Part shown: in pieces, positions 35,117 through 44,249 of the stretch
Layout: every line of letters starts with the position of its first letter
Numbering within the stretch: position 1 is the first letter of the stretch
DNA from: JBBROS01 sp963752225
Lineage (GTDB): Bacteria; Pseudomonadota; Alphaproteobacteria; Acetobacterales; Acetobacteraceae
Length of the DNA stretch: 64,000 nucleotides
Direction: 5' to 3'
Assembly: GCA_963752225.1 (NCBI GenBank)
Contig: CAVVXS010000008.1
Coordinates: 124,001-188,000 of the forward strand
Program-made: the position numbers and the translations under genes
Notes under the pieces: model-generated
What the model was told of the DNA's origin: nothing
The model's database searches: none
Seen by the model: the letters and a program-made list of their open reading frames with translations, nothing else

Positions 35117-35142
35117 CCGCGGCGGCCGGCAGGGCACGGACG

Positions 35143-36618
35143 TTGCGCCGGCGGCTCGGCGGCGGCGTCGGCCGGCTGCTGGTGCTCGGCGCCCTGCTCG
35201 GCAAGGCGACCGGCTTCGTGCGTGAGGTGATCATGGCGCGGCTGATCGGCGTGTCGCCGATCGCCGACGCGTTCCGTGGCGCGCTCACCGCGTCCTGGAT
35301 GCCGATTGCGCCGTTGCAAGGCGACACGGTGCCGGCGGTGCTGGTGCCGCTGCATCGCGAATGGGTGCGTGAAGGCAAGGCGGTCCAAAACTTCACCGCG
35401 CTGACGGCCTCGCTCGTTGCGCTGACGGCGGCGCTGACCGCGGTGATGGTCCTGTTCGCCGGCTGGTGGACCGGACTGGTCGTCACCGGCTTCGACGCCG
35501 AGACCCTGGCGCTGACCCGGCGGTTCACGACCGTGATGGCGTTGGGGATGCCAGCCTCGGTGCTGTTCAACTGCCTGGTTTCGGTCGAGCTCTCGCTCGG
35601 CCAAGCCCGGCTCGCGACAATGCGGGCGATGACGCAGAACCTCGCCGTCATCTGCGGCCTGGTCGCCCTGGCAGTGACCGGGCAGCCGATCCTGATCCCC
35701 TGGGCGTTCACCTTGGCGATGAACGGGGTGGCGGGGTTCGGCTTGATGATGCTGTCCCGCGAGGGCGCGGTGGATGTCCGCGGCCTGCGGCTGCCGGTCA
35801 TGGAGATGACGCTGCGGCTGTTCCTGCGGCGGCTGCGGCCGATGCTGTTGCAGCCGATCGGCGAGCAGGGACAGTTGTGGGTCGAGCGGGTGCTGGCCTC
35901 GGCCACGGCCGGGGCCGTCGCGTCGATGGAATACGCGCGCACGATGAGCGACAGTGCGCTGTTCGTCATCAGCCAGCCGCTCGGCCTGTCGGTGCTGGCC
36001 GGCAGCGGCGAACGCGGCCGGGTCGCGGCCATGGCCGGGCCGCTGATCGCGCTCGGGCTGCCGTCCAGCCTTTACCTCGCCATCTATGCGCCGGATCTCG
36101 TGACGGTCGTGTTCGCCCGCGGCGCCTTCAGCGCCGAAGGCGTGCGCCTGACCGGGGACGCGCTGCGCGGCATCGCGTCGGGCCTGTGGGCGTCCACCTT
36201 CGGCTGGATCCTGGTGCGGCAGCTCAACAGCGAGCGGCGCAACGGCCGGGCGGCGATCTTCGTTGCCGCCGCCTATGCCGCCAACATCGCCTGGAACCTG
36301 CTGGTCGGCTACCGGCTGGGCCCGCTCGGCTTCGGGCTCGGCGAAGGGCTGCGCGGCCTCGTGCTGCTGGCGGTGACGTCGGCGTCGCTGGGCTGCGTGC
36401 TGCCGATCCTGCGCTCGATCCGGCTGGTGCTGCCGGCCTGCTTCGTGCTGGCGGCGGCGACCTGGCCGATCGAGCAGCTCGGGGGCGGCGCGCTGGTGCG
36501 GGCCGGGCTCGGCGGGCTGGTGTGCGCGGCCTGCATCGGCGTCACCCTGGCGGTCGCGCTGCCGGAGCGCACCCGGATGCTGCTGCAGCGCGTCCGGCCG
36601 CTGTTCCGGCGAACCTAG
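35143..36618 (+). CDS. MurJ/MATE-like polysaccharide or lipid flippase
   Basis: A protein of about 491 residues with roughly 13-14 hydrophobic helices and the MurJ-like opening GALLGKATGFVREVIMARLIG. Such proteins flip undecaprenyl-linked sugars or lipid II; lack of murein genes nearby and the adjoining methyltransferase favour a glycan substrate, but this is inferred. The start is uncertain: TTG 35143 has AGGG upstream, while GTG 35071 would add 24 residues and overlap the methyltransferase. Confidence 0.78.
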   Translation: MRRRLGGGVGRLLVLGALLGKATGFVREVIMARLIGVSPIADAFRGALTASWMPIAPLQGDTVPAVLVPLHREWVREGKAVQNFTALTASLVALTAALTAVMVLFAGWWTGLVVTGFDAETLALTRRFTTVMALGMPASVLFNCLVSVELSLGQARLATMRAMTQNLAVICGLVALAVTGQPILIPWAFTLAMNGVAGFGLMMLSREGAVDVRGLRLPVMEMTLRLFLRRLRPMLLQPIGEQGQLWVERVLASATAGAVASMEYARTMSDSALFVISQPLGLSVLAGSGERGRVAAMAGPLIALGLPSSLYLAIYAPDLVTVVFARGAFSAEGVRLTGDALRGIASGLWASTFGWILVRQLNSERRNGRAAIFVAAAYAANIAWNLLVGYRLGPLGFGLGEGLRGLVLLAVTSASLGCVLPILRSIRLVLPACFVLAAATWPIEQLGGGALVRAGLGGLVCAACIGVTLAVALPERTRMLLQRVRPLFRRT

Positions 36619-36680
36619 GCAGCATCGCGGCAGGACGGGCTGGCTTGCCGGGGCGGGGCGCGGTCCATAGCATTGGACCG

Positions 36681-37598
36681 ATGCGCCGCTTCCTCCTGCG
36701 CCGGGCTATTCTCGCGGCACTCGTCTGCCTGACCGTCCTGGTCATCAGCTTCGCGCTCACCCATGCCGCCGGCGACCCGGCAGTCGCGGTGGCCGGACCG
36801 CAAGCCAGCGCCGAGGACATCCAGGCAATCCGCGTCGCCTACGGCCTCGACCGACCCTTGCCGCAGCAGTTCTTCGAATGGGTCGGCCGCGCCGCACGGG
36901 GCGATCTCGGCCGCTCCTACCTGTTCCGCGCGCCGGTCGGCGACCTGATCGCGTCCCGCTTTCCGGTGACGCTGACGCTTGGACTGGTCGGGCTCAGTTT
37001 CGCGCTGGTGATCGCCTTGCCGCTGGGCGTGGTCGCGGCGCTCAACGAGGGCCGGGCCGCCGACAAGCTGGTGACCGCAATCGCGCTGGTGGGCCAGGCG
37101 CTGCCGAGCTTCTGGCTCGGGCTGCTGCTGATCATCGGCTTCGGGCTGAAGCTGCAGTGGTTTCCGATCGCCGGACTCGATGACTGGACCGGCTATGTGC
37201 TGCCCGGCCTGGTGCTAAGCTTTTCCGCGGTGCCGGCGCTGATGCGGCTGACCCGGTCGGGCATGATCGACGCGATGGCGTCGGACTATATCCGCACCGC
37301 CCGCGCCGGCGGTCTGTCGCGCGCCAGCGTCGTGCTGAAGCATGCCGCCCGCAACGCGGCGATGCCGGTGGTGGCGATCGCGGCCGTGCAGCTCGGCTTC
37401 ATGCTCGGCGGCTCGATCGTGATCGAGGCGGTGTTCAATCTCCCCGGCGTCGGCGGGCTCGCCTGGGAAAGCATCTCTAAAAATGACTTCCCGGTCGTGC
37501 AGGCCGTCGTGCTGATCCTGGCGCTGATCTATATCGGGCTCACCTTGGCCGCCGACATGCTGAACGCCGTCCTCGACCCCCGCTTGCGGACGGCATGA
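36681..37598 (+). CDS. dipeptide/oligopeptide ABC transporter permease (DppB type)
   Basis: A 305-residue inner-membrane permease with about six helices. The opening RRFLLRRAILAALVCLTVLV and the LYGLDRPLPQQF-like segment (AYGLDRPLPQQFFEW) are typical of DppB/OppB, and the EAA loop reads DYIRTARAGGLSRASVVLKH. First gene of a four-gene transporter operon; the stop overlaps the next start as ATGA. Confidence 0.93.
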   Translation: MRRFLLRRAILAALVCLTVLVISFALTHAAGDPAVAVAGPQASAEDIQAIRVAYGLDRPLPQQFFEWVGRAARGDLGRSYLFRAPVGDLIASRFPVTLTLGLVGLSFALVIALPLGVVAALNEGRAADKLVTAIALVGQALPSFWLGLLLIIGFGLKLQWFPIAGLDDWTGYVLPGLVLSFSAVPALMRLTRSGMIDAMASDYIRTARAGGLSRASVVLKHAARNAAMPVVAIAAVQLGFMLGGSIVIEAVFNLPGVGGLAWESISKNDFPVVQAVVLILALIYIGLTLAADMLNAVLDPRLRTA

Positions 37599-38419
37599 CC
37601 AAGCGCCTCGCGACCCCGCTCGGCCTTGGCATCGTCGGCTTCGCCCTGCTGGTCGCGCTGGCCGGGCCGTCGCTCGTGCCGCACGACCCGTTCACGCAGG
37701 ACCTGATGCACCGGCTGACCCCGCCCGTCTGGCTCGGCGGCACGTCGGAGCACCTGTTCGGCACCGACCAGCTTGGCCGCGACTACCTGGCCCGGCTGGT
37801 GTACGGCGCCCGCATCTCGCTGCTGATCGGCGCCTCGGCGGCGCTGACCAGTGCGGTTATCGGCATCACGATCGGCATCGTCGGCGGCTTCTTCGGCGGC
37901 CGGATCGACGACGTGGTGATGTTCGTCATCACCTGCCGGCTCAGCATCCCGTTGATCTTGGTGGCGCTCGCGGTGGTGTCGGCGGTCGGCAGCTCGCTGA
38001 CGATCGTCGTGTTCACGCTAGGCCTGCTGCTGTGGGAGCGGTTCGCGGTCGTCGCCCGCACCACGACCATGCAGGTCCGCACGCTCGATTACGTCGCCGC
38101 CGCCCAGGCCGCCGGCGCGTCGCTATGGCATGTGCTGCTGCGCGAGATCCTGCCCAACATCGCGCCGCATCTGGTGGTGGTGGCGACGCTCGAGGTGGCG
38201 CTCGCGATCCTGCTGGAGGCGACGCTGTCGTTTCTCGGCCTCGGCGTGCCGTCGCCGCTACCGAGCTGGGGGCTGATGATCGCCGAGGGCAAGGACTACA
38301 TGTTCTTCGACCCGTGGGTGATCATGGTGCCGGGGGTCGCGCTGTTCGTGCTGGTGCTCGGCATCAACCTGCTGGGCGACGGCCTGCGTGACCTGTTCGG
38401 TGTCGCCCGGCGTGTCTGA
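37595..38419 (+). CDS. dipeptide/oligopeptide ABC transporter permease (DppC type)
   Basis: A 274-residue partner permease. HLFGTDQLGRDYLARLVYGARISL is the DppC family signature (visible in part as FGTDQLGRDYLARL), and the EAA loop is DYVAAAQAAGASLWHVLLRE. About six helices. It overlaps DppB by 4 nt and the ATPase gene by 8 nt. Confidence 0.93.
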   Translation: MTKRLATPLGLGIVGFALLVALAGPSLVPHDPFTQDLMHRLTPPVWLGGTSEHLFGTDQLGRDYLARLVYGARISLLIGASAALTSAVIGITIGIVGGFFGGRIDDVVMFVITCRLSIPLILVALAVVSAVGSSLTIVVFTLGLLLWERFAVVARTTTMQVRTLDYVAAAQAAGASLWHVLLREILPNIAPHLVVVATLEVALAILLEATLSFLGLGVPSPLPSWGLMIAEGKDYMFFDPWVIMVPGVALFVLVLGINLLGDGLRDLFGVARRV

Positions 38420-39374
38420 GACGGACACGGTTCTGGACGTCGCCGACCTCTGCGTCCGGTTCGGCGCCACCGAGGCGGTGCGCGGCGCCACCCTGTCCGT
38501 GCGCCGCGGCGAAACGCACTGCCTGGTCGGCGAAAGCGGCTGCGGCAAGTCCGTCACCTCGCTTGCGGTCATGGGCCTGCTCGCCCGCGGCGCATCCCGC
38601 AGCGCCGGGCACATGCGCTTCCACGGGACCGATCTCGCGGGGCTGTCGGACCGCGCCATGAACCGGCTGCGCGGCGACCGCATCGGCATGATCTTTCAGG
38701 AGCCGATGACCAGCCTAAACCCGGCCTACACGATCGGCTCGCAGATGACCGAGATCGTCCGCCGCCACCGCGGCGGCAGCCGGGCAGCCGCGACCGACCG
38801 CGCCGCCTCACTGCTGGCGCGCGTCGGCATGGCCAACCCCGGAATGCGGCTCGGCCAGTTTCCGCACCAGCTCAGCGGCGGCCTCCGGCAGCGGGTGATG
38901 ATCGCGATGGCGTTGCTGTGCGGGCCGGAGCTGCTGATCGCCGACGAGCCGACCACGGCGCTCGACGTCACCGTGCAGGCCGGCATCCTGCGCTTGCTTG
39001 CGGAGCTGCAGGCGGAGATGGGCCTCGCGCTGCTGCTGATCACCCACGACCTCGGCGTCGTCGCCCGCATCGCGCACCGGGTCAGCGTCATGTATGCGGG
39101 CCAGGTGGTGGAATGCGCCCCGGCCGCCGAGCTGTTCGCCACGCCCACCCATCCCTACACGCAGGGCCTGCTCGCCGCCGTGCCGGTGCCCGGCAAGACC
39201 CGGCGCGGCGAACCGCTCGGCAGCATCCCGGGGACGGTGCCGCGCATCCAGACCGGCTTCGCCGGCTGCGGCTTCCGCGACCGTTGCCCGCATGCGATGC
39301 CTGCATGCGCCGTGGACGTGCCGCTGCGCCGCCGCTCGCCCGGTCATAGCTACCTGTGCCAGTTGTCCGCATGA
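38412..39374 (+). CDS. dipeptide/oligopeptide ABC transporter ATP-binding protein (DppD type)
   Basis: A 320-residue ATPase: Walker A GESGCGKS, signature LSGGLRQRV, Walker B LLIADEPTTALD, and the C-terminal oligopeptide-transport domain with the Cys cluster (GCGFRDRCPHAMPAC) of DppD. GTG 38412 gives MSETDTVLDVADLCVRF, a normal beginning; GTG 38388 would add eight residues. Confidence 0.92.
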   Translation: MSETDTVLDVADLCVRFGATEAVRGATLSVRRGETHCLVGESGCGKSVTSLAVMGLLARGASRSAGHMRFHGTDLAGLSDRAMNRLRGDRIGMIFQEPMTSLNPAYTIGSQMTEIVRRHRGGSRAAATDRAASLLARVGMANPGMRLGQFPHQLSGGLRQRVMIAMALLCGPELLIADEPTTALDVTVQAGILRLLAELQAEMGLALLLITHDLGVVARIAHRVSVMYAGQVVECAPAAELFATPTHPYTQGLLAAVPVPGKTRRGEPLGSIPGTVPRIQTGFAGCGFRDRCPHAMPACAVDVPLRRRSPGHSYLCQLSA

Positions 39375-40282
39375 CGGCCGCGATCGAAGTTCGTGACGTA
39401 GTCCGGCAGTTCGGCCCGGTCCGTGCCGTGGACGGCGTCAGCCTCGTCGTGCCCGAGGGCGGCGTGATGGGCATCGTCGGCGAAAGCGGCTGCGGCAAGT
39501 CCACCCTGGCGCGCATGATCCTCGGCCTGCTGCCGCCGAGCGAGGGCGATATCCGGGTTGCCGGCATGAGCCTCGGCGCGCTCGACCGACTGGCGCGCGC
39601 CCGCCTGATCCAGCCGATCTTCCAGGATCCGTATTCGAGCCTCAACCCGCGCCACCGGGTGCGGGACATCGTGGCGCTGCCGCTGCGGGCGCAGGGCAAT
39701 CGCGACACGGCGCCGGTGATGGAGATGCTGGCCCGCGTCGGCCTGCCCGGCGCCATGGCCGACCGGCTGCCCGGTGAACTGAGCGGCGGCCAGCGGCAGC
39801 GGGTCGCGATCGCCCGCGCTTTGGTGCTGCGGCCGCGCATCGTGGTGTGCGACGAGCCGACCTCGGCGCTCGACGTGTCGGTGCAGGCGCAGATCCTGAA
39901 CCTGCTGGCCGAGCTGCGGGCCGAGTTCGGCCTGACCTTAGTGTTCATCAGCCACAACCTGGCCGTGGTCGAGCACATCGCGACCGAGGTGGCGGTGATG
40001 TACCTCGGCCGCATCGTCGAGCACGCGCCGGTGGACGACCTGTTCGCCGCACCCCGGCACCCCTACACGCAGGCGCTGCTCAGGAGCGTGCTGACCCCCG
40101 AACCCGGCCTCGGCCTGCCCGACCCCGGGCTCGGCGACACGATGCCGGACCCGGCGCACATTCCCCCCGGCTGCCGCCTGCATCCGCGCTGCCCGGCGGC
40201 GATCGATCGCTGCCGCAGCGAGAACCCGGCCGGACGCACCGCGGAGGGGCGCCTGGTCGAGTGCCTGCTGTCGGCGGACTGA
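39371..40282 (+). CDS. dipeptide/oligopeptide ABC transporter ATP-binding protein (DppF type)
   Basis: A 303-residue second ATPase with Walker A GESGCGKSTLARM, signature LSGGQRQRVAIARAL, Walker B IVVCDEPTSALD and the C-terminal CRLHPRCPAAIDRC motif. ATG 39371 overlaps the DppD stop as ATGA. Together with the two permeases and the convergent binding protein this is a full importer. Confidence 0.93.
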   Translation: MTAAIEVRDVVRQFGPVRAVDGVSLVVPEGGVMGIVGESGCGKSTLARMILGLLPPSEGDIRVAGMSLGALDRLARARLIQPIFQDPYSSLNPRHRVRDIVALPLRAQGNRDTAPVMEMLARVGLPGAMADRLPGELSGGQRQRVAIARALVLRPRIVVCDEPTSALDVSVQAQILNLLAELRAEFGLTLVFISHNLAVVEHIATEVAVMYLGRIVEHAPVDDLFAAPRHPYTQALLRSVLTPEPGLGLPDPGLGDTMPDPAHIPPGCRLHPRCPAAIDRCRSENPAGRTAEGRLVECLLSAD

Positions 40283-40297
40283 CCGGCCGCGGCGCCG

Positions 40298-41809
40298 CTA
40301 CTTCCAGCTCGCCAGGTAGAAGCGCGGCAGCTCGTCGCGGAAGGTCTTGAAGTTGAGCCCCTTGTTCGTCGCGTAGGTGGTGACGAAGGTGAACAACGGC
40401 ATGAAATCCGCCTGCTCGGTGATGCGCTTGATGGCCGCGCTGTAGGCTTCGCGCCGCTTGTCCGGATCCACCGTCGCGCTGCCTTCGTCCACCAAGCGCT
40501 TCACCTCGTCGTCGCGCGCATAATCCTGGCCGCCGCCGTTGAAGAAATACGGCAGGAACGCCGACGCGTCGTTGATCGAGTAGCTGCCCCAACTGCCCAT
40601 CTCGAGCGGGTTCTTGCCCTCGATGCTGCGCTGCACGACGGCGCCGACTTGCAGCTGCGACAGCTTCGCCCGGACGCCGACGGCAGCGAGGTAGCCCTGC
40701 ATCGCCCCCATCCATTGCGGCAGCAGGTAACCGACCAGCTCGGTGTCGAACCCGTTCGGGTAGCCGGCTTCGGTCAGCAGCGCCTTGGCCTTGGCCGGGT
40801 CGTATTCGTATTTCGTGGCGATGCCCTGGTCGCAGCCGAACTGGGTCGGGAAGCACGGCGCGTCCAGCACGCGCGAGCCGCCGGGCATGAACTGCTTGGC
40901 CATGGTTTGCCGGTCCACCGCATACATGATGGCCTGGCGCACCTTCTGGTTCTTCAGCGGGCTGTCGCCGGTGCGCCCGGCGGCGTCGATGTTCATGTAG
41001 CCGACCCGCATGCTTTCGTTGCGGAGCACCTGCAGGGTCGGCATGCGGCTGAGATTTTCGAGCTGGTCGGGGCTGAACCCCCAGATCCAGTCCACCTGGT
41101 TGCCGAGGATCGCGGTCAGTTCGCCGGTCGCGTCGGCGACCTCCTTGACCACGAGGTTCTTGATCGCCGGTTTACCCTTCGGGCTTTCGAAGTAGTTGTC
41201 GTTGCGCACCATGTCGATCTCGGTGGTGCCGTCCACCTTGGTGATGCGGTATGGGCCGGTGCCGACCGGCGTCTTGCTGAACCCGTCGGGGCCGACCCGC
41301 TCCCGGTAGGCCTTCGGGTAGATCGGCAGCACCATCGACAGATATTCGAGCGCGGCCGGGAACACCCGCTTGAGCTTGATCCGCACGTGCATGTCGTCGA
41401 GCCGGTCCGCCCCTTCGATGAAGGAGAAGTTGCTCGGCACCGACACCTGCTTGTCGGCGAGCACCGAGCGGACCGTGTAGACGACGTCGTCGGCGGTGAA
41501 CGGGCTGCCGTCGTGGAACACCACGCCGGGCCGCAGCTCGAACACCAGGGTGGTGTCGTTCTCATAGCGCCAGGACGTCGCCAGCAGTGGCCGCAGCGTG
41601 AAGGTCTCGGGATCGCGGTAGATCAGCGTGTCCCAGACATGGTGCGAGACCACCAGCCCGGTGCGCAGCGAGTTGTAGTAGAAATCCACGTTGGGAATGG
41701 CGTCGCGCCAGGCGATGCGCAGCGTATCGGCCGATTTCTGCGCCTGCGCCGGGCTGGCGGCCAGTGCCGCGGCAACGATCAAACCACCAAACCATGCCGC
41801 GACGCGCAT
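40298..41809 (-). CDS. peptide/nickel-type ABC transporter substrate-binding protein
   Basis: A 503-residue periplasmic protein of solute-binding family 5, with a signal peptide ending near ASPAQAQ. FHDGSPFTADDVVYTVRSV and TGPYRITK are family marks. It is convergent with the transporter operon and probably its binding protein, transcribed separately. ATG 41809 is chosen because GGAGAG precedes it at 6 nt; a GTG four codons upstream is weaker. Ligand unknown. Confidence 0.92.
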   Translation of the reverse strand: MRVAAWFGGLIVAAALAASPAQAQKSADTLRIAWRDAIPNVDFYYNSLRTGLVVSHHVWDTLIYRDPETFTLRPLLATSWRYENDTTLVFELRPGVVFHDGSPFTADDVVYTVRSVLADKQVSVPSNFSFIEGADRLDDMHVRIKLKRVFPAALEYLSMVLPIYPKAYRERVGPDGFSKTPVGTGPYRITKVDGTTEIDMVRNDNYFESPKGKPAIKNLVVKEVADATGELTAILGNQVDWIWGFSPDQLENLSRMPTLQVLRNESMRVGYMNIDAAGRTGDSPLKNQKVRQAIMYAVDRQTMAKQFMPGGSRVLDAPCFPTQFGCDQGIATKYEYDPAKAKALLTEAGYPNGFDTELVGYLLPQWMGAMQGYLAAVGVRAKLSQLQVGAVVQRSIEGKNPLEMGSWGSYSINDASAFLPYFFNGGGQDYARDDEVKRLVDEGSATVDPDKRREAYSAAIKRITEQADFMPLFTFVTTYATNKGLNFKTFRDELPRFYLASWK

Positions 41810-41879
41810 CACGCTCTCCACCGAACCCGGCTCGAACGCTATGCTGCAGTGCCGCGCCGATCAATCGTGCCGGGCGGGT

Positions 41880-42578
41880 TTAAGCGGCGTCGTGGAAGAT
41901 GATCCCGAGCGTATGCCGCTGCCCGGCGCGCACCCGGCTGACGCCGTGCCGCATCGTCACCCGGTAGTCGCCGCGGGCCCCGCGCACCGGACGGTGGTGG
42001 GTCGCGAACACCACGCCCTGGCCCTGGCGCAGCGGCACCACCTCGGGCCGCGACTGCATGCGCGGCCGCTGCTCCACGAGCACGAACTCGCCGCCCTCGA
42101 AGTCGCGGCCCGGCTCGCTCAGCAGGATCGCGAGCTGCAGCGGGAAATGGAGCGGGCCGTACAGGTCCTGGTGCAGGCAGTTGTAGTCGCCGGGCCCGTA
42201 GCGCAGCAGCAGCGGCGTCGGGCGCATTTGCCCGGCGGCGTGGCAACGGGCGAGCTGGGCGTCGAGCGTGGGCGGCGCGTCGGTCGGCAGGCCCATGCGC
42301 GCCCCCCAGGCGTTCGCGACCGGCGCCAGCGCGGGGTAGACACGCTCGCGCAGCGCCTGGACCGGGGCGGGCAGGGGATAGTCGAAATACTTGTACTCGC
42401 CGCTGCCGAATCCGTGCCGGGCCATCACCACGCGGCTGCGGAAGCCGTCGGCCCGGTCGTAGAGTCCGGCAAGCGCGTCGCACTCCGCCGGACTCAGCAG
42501 CGGCCCGGTAACGGCGCAACCGCGCGCATCGAGCTCGGCGCGGAGGGCTGTCCAGTCCTGGGGCGGTGGTTCGGTCAT
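41880..42578 (-). CDS. 2-oxoglutarate/Fe(II)-dependent oxygenase
   Basis: A 232-residue oxygenase of the prolyl-4-hydroxylase-like type. The metal site is HQD in NCLHQDLYGPLHFPLQLAIL plus a distal His in VTMRHGVSRVRAG, with Arg nearby to bind 2-oxoglutarate. Similar proteins hydroxylate proteins or small molecules; target unknown. It lies alone between the binding-protein and SDR genes, same strand. Confidence 0.87.
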   Translation of the reverse strand: MTEPPPQDWTALRAELDARGCAVTGPLLSPAECDALAGLYDRADGFRSRVVMARHGFGSGEYKYFDYPLPAPVQALRERVYPALAPVANAWGARMGLPTDAPPTLDAQLARCHAAGQMRPTPLLLRYGPGDYNCLHQDLYGPLHFPLQLAILLSEPGRDFEGGEFVLVEQRPRMQSRPEVVPLRQGQGVVFATHHRPVRGARGDYRVTMRHGVSRVRAGQRHTLGIIFHDAA

Positions 42579-42627
42579 GCGCCCTTTCTACGTTGCCGCG
42601 GCGGCCGGTGCCCTCCGATGCTTGCGC

Positions 42628-43410
42628 TCACCCCATCGTCGAGTTGAACGCGCCGCCGTCGAGCAGCAGGTTCTGCCCCACGATGAACCCGCTCGACGCC
42701 GCGCACAGGAACACGCAGGCGTCGCCGAACTCGGCGGGGTCGCCGTTGCGCCCGGCGGGCGAAGACTTGGCCCGTTCAGCCAGCATTTCGTCCACCGAAC
42801 GGCCCGCCTTCTCCGCCGCGGCTTGGGCGTTGCCGCGCAGCCGGTCGGTCAGGAACGGGCCGGGCAGCAGGTTGTTGATCGTCACGTTGTGCCGCGCCAC
42901 CTGCCGCGCCAGGCCGCCGACGAAGCCGGTCAGCCCGGCCCGCGCGCCGTTGCTCATGCCGAGCGTCGGGATGGGCGACTTCACGCTGCCGGAGGTGATG
43001 TTGACGATGCGGCCGAACTGCCGCCCGATCATGCCGTCGACCACGGCTTTGATCAGCGCGATCGGCGTCAGCATGTTGGCGTCGAGCGCCCGGATCCAGT
43101 CGTCGCGCTCCCAATCGCGGAAGTCGCCCGGCGGCGGTCCGCCGGCGTTGTTGACCAGAATGTCCGGCTCCGGGCAGGCCGCCAGCGCCGCCGCCCGCCC
43201 GGCATCGGTGGTGATGTCGCCCGGAACGGCCGTCACCGAAACGCCGGTCGCGCCGCGGATCTCGGCCGCCGTCGCTTCCAGGGTTTCCGCCCTGCGCGCG
43301 GTGATCACCACGTCCACGCCTTCGCGGGCCAGCGCCATCGCACAGGCCCGGCCCAACCCCTTGCTCGCGGCGCAGACGATCGCCCGCTTGCCCTTCAATC
43401 CCACATCCAT
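42628..43410 (-). CDS. atypical short-chain dehydrogenase/reductase
   Basis: A 260-residue SDR-fold protein with the nucleotide segment CAASKGLGRACA and structural NNAG (in ILVNNAGGPPPG). The catalytic Ser is present in ITSGSVKS, but the Tyr-x3-Lys motif is replaced: LGMSNGARAGLTGF has Ser and Arg where Tyr and Lys should be. This matches a subgroup annotated as 3-oxoacyl-ACP-reductase-like with a non-classical active site, so the usual oxidoreductase chemistry is doubtful. It lies 3 nt from the thioesterase gene and is probably co-transcribed with it. Confidence 0.87.
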   Translation of the reverse strand: MDVGLKGKRAIVCAASKGLGRACAMALAREGVDVVITARRAETLEATAAEIRGATGVSVTAVPGDITTDAGRAAALAACPEPDILVNNAGGPPPGDFRDWERDDWIRALDANMLTPIALIKAVVDGMIGRQFGRIVNITSGSVKSPIPTLGMSNGARAGLTGFVGGLARQVARHNVTINNLLPGPFLTDRLRGNAQAAAEKAGRSVDEMLAERAKSSPAGRNGDPAEFGDACVFLCAASSGFIVGQNLLLDGGAFNSTMG

Positions 43411-43413
43411 GCG

Positions 43414-43863
43414 TCAGCTCCTCATCAAGGGTTGCAGCGCCGCGCGCCAGGCGTCCGGCATCGGCGCCGGCCGGCGGGTCGCGGCAGCGACACAGACATG
43501 CACCATGAAACCCTCCGCCGACGCCCGCTCATTGTCGCCCGCGAACACGCCGATCTCGTGCCGGATCGAGCTGCCGCCGAGCCGGGCCACCCGGATGCCG
43601 GCGGCGATGTCGTCCGGAAACGCCGCTTCGGCGTGGTAGCGGCAGCCGCTTTCGGCCACCACCAGGAAGTGATCGCTGCCTTTCCAGGTCAGGATGCCGC
43701 TTCGCATCAGCGAGCGCGTCACCGCGGTGTCGAAGAAGCTGTAATAGACGACGTTGTTCAGGTGGCCGAATACGTCGTTGTCCATCCATCGCGTGGTGAC
43801 CGGCAGGAAGTGGTGATAGTCGGCTCGGGTGCCGGGCGGGAGGCGCGTCATCGGCGCGATCAT
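43414..43863 (-). CDS. acyl-CoA thioesterase, hotdog fold (4HBT/YbgC type)
   Basis: A 149-residue hotdog-fold thioesterase. The active-site stretch WMDNDVFGHLNNVVYYSFFD contains the catalytic Asp and His of the 4-hydroxybenzoyl-CoA thioesterase/YbgC family. ATG 43863 is used; GTG two codons before and ATG four codons later are alternatives, none with a good ribosome-binding site. Followed closely by the SDR gene. Substrate unknown. Confidence 0.85.
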   Translation of the reverse strand: MIAPMTRLPPGTRADYHHFLPVTTRWMDNDVFGHLNNVVYYSFFDTAVTRSLMRSGILTWKGSDHFLVVAESGCRYHAEAAFPDDIAAGIRVARLGGSSIRHEIGVFAGDNERASAEGFMVHVCVAAATRRPAPMPDAWRAALQPLMRS

Positions 43864-43897
43864 GGACACCCGGGCGCGCCCGCGCTAGAGGCGCGCC

Positions 43898-44245
43898 ATG
43901 CGTCCTGCCCTTATCGTCGCGGCCCTGCTGGCCGCGAGCCCGTTGCCCGCTGCCGCCCATGCGATCCTCCTCGACAGCCAGCCCGCCAGCGGCGCCACCG
44001 TGCCGCCTGGCCCCACCCACGTCGTGCTCCGGTTCAATTCGCGCATCGACCAGGGCCGGTCCCGGCTCGAGCTGCGCGGTGGCGACGGCAAGCCCACGCC
44101 GCTGCGTCTGGCGCCGTCCGGGCCCGACACGCTGCAGAGCGACGCGACCCTGGCGCCGGGCGCCTGGACGCTGCGCTGGCAGGTGCTGGCGATCGACGGC
44201 CACATCACCCGCGGCGACGTGCCGCTGACGGTCGAGGCCCGCTAG
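43898..44245 (+). CDS. copC: copper resistance protein CopC
   Basis: A 115-residue periplasmic copper-binding protein. The signal peptide ends in AAA and the mature protein begins HAILLDSQPASGATVPPGP, with the N-terminal His that binds copper. The C-terminal AIDGHITRGDVPLTV holds the second His. It precedes copD by 4 nt, and the pair handles copper at the inner membrane. Fits copper import or supply rather than efflux, as known for CopCD. Confidence 0.92.
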   Translation: MRPALIVAALLAASPLPAAAHAILLDSQPASGATVPPGPTHVVLRFNSRIDQGRSRLELRGGDGKPTPLRLAPSGPDTLQSDATLAPGAWTLRWQVLAIDGHITRGDVPLTVEAR

Positions 44246-44249
44246 ACCT

